DNA of 16,775 bases, taken from an uncultured Bacillota bacterium. GTDB taxonomy: Bacteria; Bacillota; Clostridia; Christensenellales; QAND01. A program made the translations under genes and the position numbers. Numbering within the stretch: the stretch's first letter is position 1; each line of letters opens with the position of its first letter. Below are positions 13,992 to 16,775 of the stretch, piece after piece. The notes under the pieces are model-generated. The model was given only the letters and a program-made list of their open reading frames with translations, had not been told where the DNA came from and made no database searches. The stretch covers positions 1 through 16,775 of the forward strand of contig CAJLPK010000031.1 in the NCBI GenBank assembly GCA_905208455.1, read 5' to 3'.

Positions 13992-14891
13992 TCAATCCTG
14001 TTGCTCGACCGCCCATACGGCATTGGCGATCGCCCGCGCCGTTACCTCCGCTGCAAAAGCAAAAATCAGGTCCGGGCTTTCCTCCACCTTTCCCGTCGCC
14101 AAAGAAAACGCAGTATCACCATCATGCATGGTATGGACAGGGCGGATCGCCATTCCGTAGCCATCATGGGCCAGCATCGCCAGCCGGTGTGCCTGTGTCT
14201 TTGTCAGCTTTGCATCCGTTGCAATGACGCCGATGGTGGTATTCTGTCCATTCCACATCTTTTTCATCGCATCCGTTTGCTCATCCAATGTATATCCACA
14301 AATCAGCGTACCGGTCTTATAATCATAGATATTCCCCAATGCATTCACCGCAAACGCCGCCGCGACCGTAGCGTTTCCCGCCTTCATGGATGCCGTGCCA
14401 AAACCGCTTTTCTTCGGCTGCAGATTCGGTAGCATTTTTGCCACCGTAGCACCGGTGCCGGCACCATAGCATCCCTGTGCAAGCGGCGCACCGTCCGCCT
14501 TGGCGGCTGCTTGGTATCCCATTTCTGCCGTAGGCCGCTTGCCGGGCGCTGCATAGGCCAGATCGAACAATACCGCCGCACCGACGATGGGAACCTTTGC
14601 TACCCCCGTATCAAAGCCAATTTTCTGCTCATCCAAATACCGCATCACGCCATCTGCCGCGGCCAGCCCGAAGGCACTGCCGCCGCTCAAGCACACGCCG
14701 TGCACCTTCTGCACCAAGTTGATAGGTGAAAACGCATCCGTTTCCCTGGTGCCCGGCCCTCCTCCTCTAACATCCACCGAGCCAACTGCGCCGTCTTTGG
14801 CCAAAATCACCGTACATCCCGTTCTATTTTGCGCATCTGTTATATGCGCGGCTGCAATGCCGTCTATCTCTGTAATATTTCCGCTATACAT
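13992..14891 (-). CDS. P1 family (DmpA-type, S58) Ntn-like peptidase
   Basis: P1/S58 proteins are aminopeptidases that activate by cutting themselves, leaving a new N-terminal Ser or Thr as nucleophile. The 299-residue product has the family's early GxxxGSVDVRGGGPGTRE (34-50), LSGGSAFGLAAADGV (68-82) and the self-cleavage region GQNTTIGVIATDAKLT (215-230). By alignment with DmpA Gly249-Ser250, cleavage would fall at Asn217-Thr218. RPVHTMHDGDTAFSLATG (250-267) is the conserved C-terminal block. There is no signal peptide, so it is cytoplasmic. The physiological peptide substrate is unknown. Start: ATG with AAGGAGCG upstream, overlapping the birA stop by 8 bases. It sits between birA and nnr in one operon. 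Confidence 0.9.
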   Translation of the reverse strand: MYSGNITEIDGIAAAHITDAQNRTGCTVILAKDGAVGSVDVRGGGPGTRETDAFSPINLVQKVHGVCLSGGSAFGLAAADGVMRYLDEQKIGFDTGVAKVPIVGAAVLFDLAYAAPGKRPTAEMGYQAAAKADGAPLAQGCYGAGTGATVAKMLPNLQPKKSGFGTASMKAGNATVAAAFAVNALGNIYDYKTGTLICGYTLDEQTDAMKKMWNGQNTTIGVIATDAKLTKTQAHRLAMLAHDGYGMAIRPVHTMHDGDTAFSLATGKVEESPDLIFAFAAEVTARAIANAVWAVEQQD

Positions 14892-15879
14892 ACGTTTTTT
14901 CGCTCCTTATACTCACTTCGCCTGCCATGATCCGCACTCGTCTATTCTGTTCATTTTGCATGATCAGGCATCCTTCCCTGTCAAACCCAATACAACGCCC
15001 ATGTGTTTCCCGTCCACCAGCCTGTATGGTGATCATTTGTTGGAAGAGCACGCTCATTTTTGTATACTCCACGATCACATCGTCAAACCCATCCTCTTCA
15101 AAGGTCTTTTGATAAAGATCAAAGAAATCACTGAGGATGGAAAGCAATAACTGTGGCCTTGATGTGTTGCGGTTCGTCTCTGTCCGTACAGAGGCCGCCT
15201 TCTCTGACAGTTCCTTTGGAAACACCGTCTGATTCACATTGACGCCGATTCCCACAATAAGCAATTCCGTCCGATCAAAATCCGCCGCCAATTCACAACG
15301 GATGCCACAGATCTTTTTGCTGCCGATCAGCACATCATTGGGCCATTTTACCCGCGCATCCAGTCTGGTAAAGCTGCGCAGTGATTGCGCTACAGCCACT
15401 GCCGCGATGATCGGTACCTTCGATGCATCCTGCGGGCGAAACGTGGGCCGCAGCAAAATGGTAAACATCAGATTTGCACCCTTTTTACTGGACCAGCTTC
15501 GATCCAAGCGCCCCCTGCCCGCTGTCTGCTCCTCGGCAATATAAACCGTTTTATCCTTATCGCCCTTGGCTGCAAACCGCTTGGCAGCTTCATTGGTGCT
15601 GTCCACGGTTTCAAAGTGTTTGAGTGTAACGCCGGATTTCAGCAAGCCTGAAAAATCAAAGGTTTTTACAATCGTAGGATCCAATGAATCCGGCAAAGAA
15701 ACCAGCCTGTATCCACAATTTGGTTTTGCATCAATCACACATCCCAATTTTTTCAGCTGGTCAATGTGCTTCCAAACGGCCGCTCTTGAAATGCCGCATT
15801 CAGCCGCAATTTGCTCTCCTGATAAATATCCAATCTGATTTTGCATCATCAGTGCCAATATCCTATCTCTCATTCCCAT
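14884..15879 (-). CDS. birA: Bifunctional biotin--protein ligase / biotin operon repressor (class II BirA)
   Basis: BirA makes biotinyl-5'-AMP, attaches biotin to carboxylase carrier lysines and, in the class II form, represses biotin genes. The 331-residue product has an N-terminal winged helix (about 5-62, helix-turn-helix SGEQIAAECGISRAAVWKHI), then the ligase core: FETVDSTNEAA (89-99), the biotinyl-AMP loop GRGRLDRSW (121-129), KWPNDVLIG (178-186) and GIGVNVNQ (210-217), and a small C-terminal SH3-like domain. The ATG at 15877-15879 is chosen because GAGGAG lies 9 bases upstream; ATG 15873 is a possible alternative giving an ATGA overlap. It overlaps the recX end by 10 bases. No biotin genes are in the window. 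Confidence 0.94.
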   Translation of the reverse strand: MGMRDRILALMMQNQIGYLSGEQIAAECGISRAAVWKHIDQLKKLGCVIDAKPNCGYRLVSLPDSLDPTIVKTFDFSGLLKSGVTLKHFETVDSTNEAAKRFAAKGDKDKTVYIAEEQTAGRGRLDRSWSSKKGANLMFTILLRPTFRPQDASKVPIIAAVAVAQSLRSFTRLDARVKWPNDVLIGSKKICGIRCELAADFDRTELLIVGIGVNVNQTVFPKELSEKAASVRTETNRNTSRPQLLLSILSDFFDLYQKTFEEDGFDDVIVEYTKMSVLFQQMITIQAGGRETHGRCIGFDREGCLIMQNEQNRRVRIMAGEVSIRSEKTYV

Positions 15880-16355
15880 TCGGCCCCGCTCCTCCTCTGC
15901 ATCGCTTTTGAAACCAGCTCGTAGCCAAAGCCCCTGGCCGCCAACGCCCTCTGTGTTTTGGCGAGTCCCGGCCGCTCTGTCCCATTTTTTTGCATCAATT
16001 TTTCGCACAGCGCCTCGCATGCTGCCTGTTCCGCTTCATCTGAATAACTGGACAAGCTATCCTCTATTGTCATCTTGTCCACGCCTGCTTTATAAAGAGC
16101 ATGCGCTAGCGCACGCCTCCCCATAGGCCGTATCGCTGTCTTACAGCGTATCAGCTCTTTTGCAAAGGCCAAATCATCAATGTATCGATAGCCTTTCAAG
16201 CGCTCTATCGTTTGCTCTATCTCATCCTCGCGGTACTCTTTTTTTTGCAAATAACATCGCATCTCATATTCTGAGCGCATCCTGGTTCCTAAATACGTCA
16301 AGGCAGCATCCATACAAAGCTTTTTCTTTCTATTTTTTTTCTTCGGCTGATCCAT
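15870..16355 (-). CDS. recX: Regulatory protein RecX
   Basis: RecX binds RecA filaments and tunes recombination and the SOS response. The 161-residue product has the three-helix repeats of the family: ALTYLGTRMRSEYEMRCYLQ (18-37) corresponds to the conserved L..R..S..E...L..K pattern, followed by YIDDLAFAKELI (58-69) and RPMGRRALAHAL (76-87). A Lys-rich head (KKKNRKKK) precedes. Start: ATG with AGAGGA about 6 bases upstream. It is the first gene of the recX-birA-P1 peptidase-nnr operon, with a promoter just upstream. recA is not in the window. Confidence 0.92.
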   Translation of the reverse strand: MDQPKKKNRKKKLCMDAALTYLGTRMRSEYEMRCYLQKKEYREDEIEQTIERLKGYRYIDDLAFAKELIRCKTAIRPMGRRALAHALYKAGVDKMTIEDSLSSYSDEAEQAACEALCEKLMQKNGTERPGLAKTQRALAARGFGYELVSKAMQRRSGAEWE

Positions 16356-16383
16356 CGTAATCCTCTTTAGTTTCTTTGTTTAC

Positions 16384-16412
16384 ATCATAACGCATATTGA
16401 CAAAAAAACCAA
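16384..16412 (-). promoter_or_regulatory. Promoter of the recX operon
   Basis: On the minus strand: TTGGTT (16412-16407), a 17-base T-rich spacer, and TATGAT (16389-16384), about 28 bases before the recX ATG. I see no clear SOS box. It is back to back with the candidate sporulation promoter of the coat genes. Confidence 0.55.
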
Positions 16413-16424
16413 GATTTCCTGCCG

Positions 16425-16433
16425 CATAGAATA
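16425..16433 (+). promoter_or_regulatory. Mother-cell sigma (SigK/SigE-like) -10 box for the coat genes
   Basis: CATAGAATA matches the SigK -10 pattern CATAnnnTA exactly and the SigE pattern CATACAMT at most positions. AACC at 16407-16410, 14 bases upstream, is compatible with the AC-type SigK -35 element. The coat gene ATG is 49 bases downstream. No sigma-A promoter of good spacing is seen for this gene: the TTGACA at 16397 has no -10 at 16-18 bases. Confidence 0.5.
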
Positions 16434-16481
16434 CAGCCATTTTGCTGATACTAACTCAAAATATTTGAGGAGGTTTTGATT

Positions 16482-16706
16482 ATGCCGCAAAACAGTAACC
16501 AACCGTCTGATGGCCAGCAGGTCATCGCCAGGGATCTGACCAATGTAATGGATCTGATGAATCATGAAGCTGTTTCCTATCAAAAGACAAAGGTTTATAG
16601 CCAACAGGTACGCAGTGATGATGCCAAACAGCTTTTGGATCGCGTATGCCAGCACCATAAGCAGAATTTTACCTGCCTAGACGAGTTTATCGCCAGCCAG
16701 AAATAA
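16482..16706 (+). CDS. Small helical protein, probably spore coat associated (CotF-like)
   Basis: The 74-residue product has a disordered head (PQNSNQPSDGQQ) and two amphipathic helices: ARDLTNVMDLMNHEAVSYQK, then a segment ending in DRVCQHHKQNF. The helix pattern resembles the CotF/ferritin-like coat proteins of spore formers, but the match is loose and I cannot name a specific family with certainty. The ATG at 16482 is chosen over the in-frame TTG at 16476 because AGGAGG (16468-16473) lies 8 bases upstream of the ATG. The next gene starts 11 bases after its stop and looks CotF-like, and a sporulation-type -10 box precedes the pair; together these support a coat role. Confidence 0.65.
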   Translation: MPQNSNQPSDGQQVIARDLTNVMDLMNHEAVSYQKTKVYSQQVRSDDAKQLLDRVCQHHKQNFTCLDEFIASQK

Positions 16707-16717
16707 GGAGGAGCCCT

Positions 16718-16775
16718 ATGGAACATACAATGCTAGATGATAAAGCCATGCTCAATGACCTGCTCATCACCTGTA
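16718..16775 (+). CDS. CotF-like spore coat protein (3' end outside window)
   Basis: Only 19 residues are visible: MEHTMLDDKAMLNDLLITC. The block DDKAMLNDLLIT is the typical opening of clostridial CotF-family coat proteins. AAGGAGG lies about 6 bases upstream of the ATG, and the gene starts 11 bases after the preceding small gene, with which it must be co-transcribed. The family call rests on a short segment and on context. Confidence 0.6.
   Translation, partial: MEHTMLDDKAMLNDLLITC

Noticed and set aside
15879..16020. Longer BirA start at 16020
   Set aside because: The extra 47 residues overlap recX in another frame and are low-complexity; GAGGAG marks the ATG at 15877-15879.
16397..16402. 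Perfect TTGACA on the + strand ahead of the coat gene
   Set aside because: The nearest -10-like box is 24 bases away, outside the usable spacing; the same stretch is better explained as the spacer of the recX promoter.
1..16775. tRNA genes, CRISPR arrays, insertion sequences or prophage parts
   Set aside because: I saw no T-loop-like motifs in gaps, no regularly spaced repeats, no transposase or integrase, and gene order is that of a chromosomal core region.

Overview
The window is a gene-dense stretch of a low-to-medium G+C Bacillota genome, most likely an anaerobic, spore-forming member of the Clostridia. This is inferred from strong AGGAGG-type ribosome sites, many U-tract hairpin terminators, a dimeric-type glycyl-tRNA synthetase, a eukaryote-like NADP isocitrate dehydrogenase, the recX/birA/P1-peptidase/nnr and tsaE-tsaB-rimI groups, and a CotF-like spore coat gene pair at the right edge. 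I see no rRNA, tRNA, CRISPR array or insertion sequence. No gap between genes exceeds about 130 bases.

Layout. (1) At 1-1099, + strand: the 3' part of glyS, then a small membrane protein with a TTG start, closed by a strong terminator. (2) At 1150-4141, - strand: an HflX GTPase with a long N-terminal JAMM-like extension, two tiny secreted or anchored proteins with Thr/Pro-rich tails (one a lipoprotein), and a SEC-C zinc-motif protein, most with their own terminators. (3) At 4155-9433, - strand: NADP isocitrate dehydrogenase, a two-TM basic-tailed protein, D-Ala-D-Ala ligase, a membrane-embedded MurF-like ligase and an alpha/beta hydrolase. Transcription runs from the hydrolase toward icd, with a candidate extended -10 promoter just upstream of the hydrolase. 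(4) At 9477-11915, - strand: yitT-like, tsaE, tsaB and rimI, the latter three overlapping. (5) At 11995-15879, - strand: an orphan MazF toxin with its own terminator, then nnr, P1 peptidase, birA, and recX (to 16355), transcribed from recX downward and ended by a terminator after nnr. (6) At 16482 to the end, + strand: two CotF-like spore coat genes, divergent from recX, with a mother-cell-sigma-like -10 box.

How the genes fit together. Ddl makes D-Ala-D-Ala and MurF-type enzymes attach it to a muramyl peptide. Here the MurF-like protein has replaced the usual UMP-MurNAc-binding domain with a membrane domain, and its start overlaps the stop of an alpha/beta hydrolase by four bases. TsaE and TsaB belong to the tRNA t6A machinery (TsaD is not in this window), and RimI acetylates ribosomal protein S18 or related N-termini. 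Nnr repairs hydrated NAD(P)H, BirA biotinylates carboxylase carriers and RecX modulates RecA.

Most unusual items: the JAMM-like domain fused to HflX, the membrane MurF-like ligase cassette, and a MazF with no visible antitoxin.
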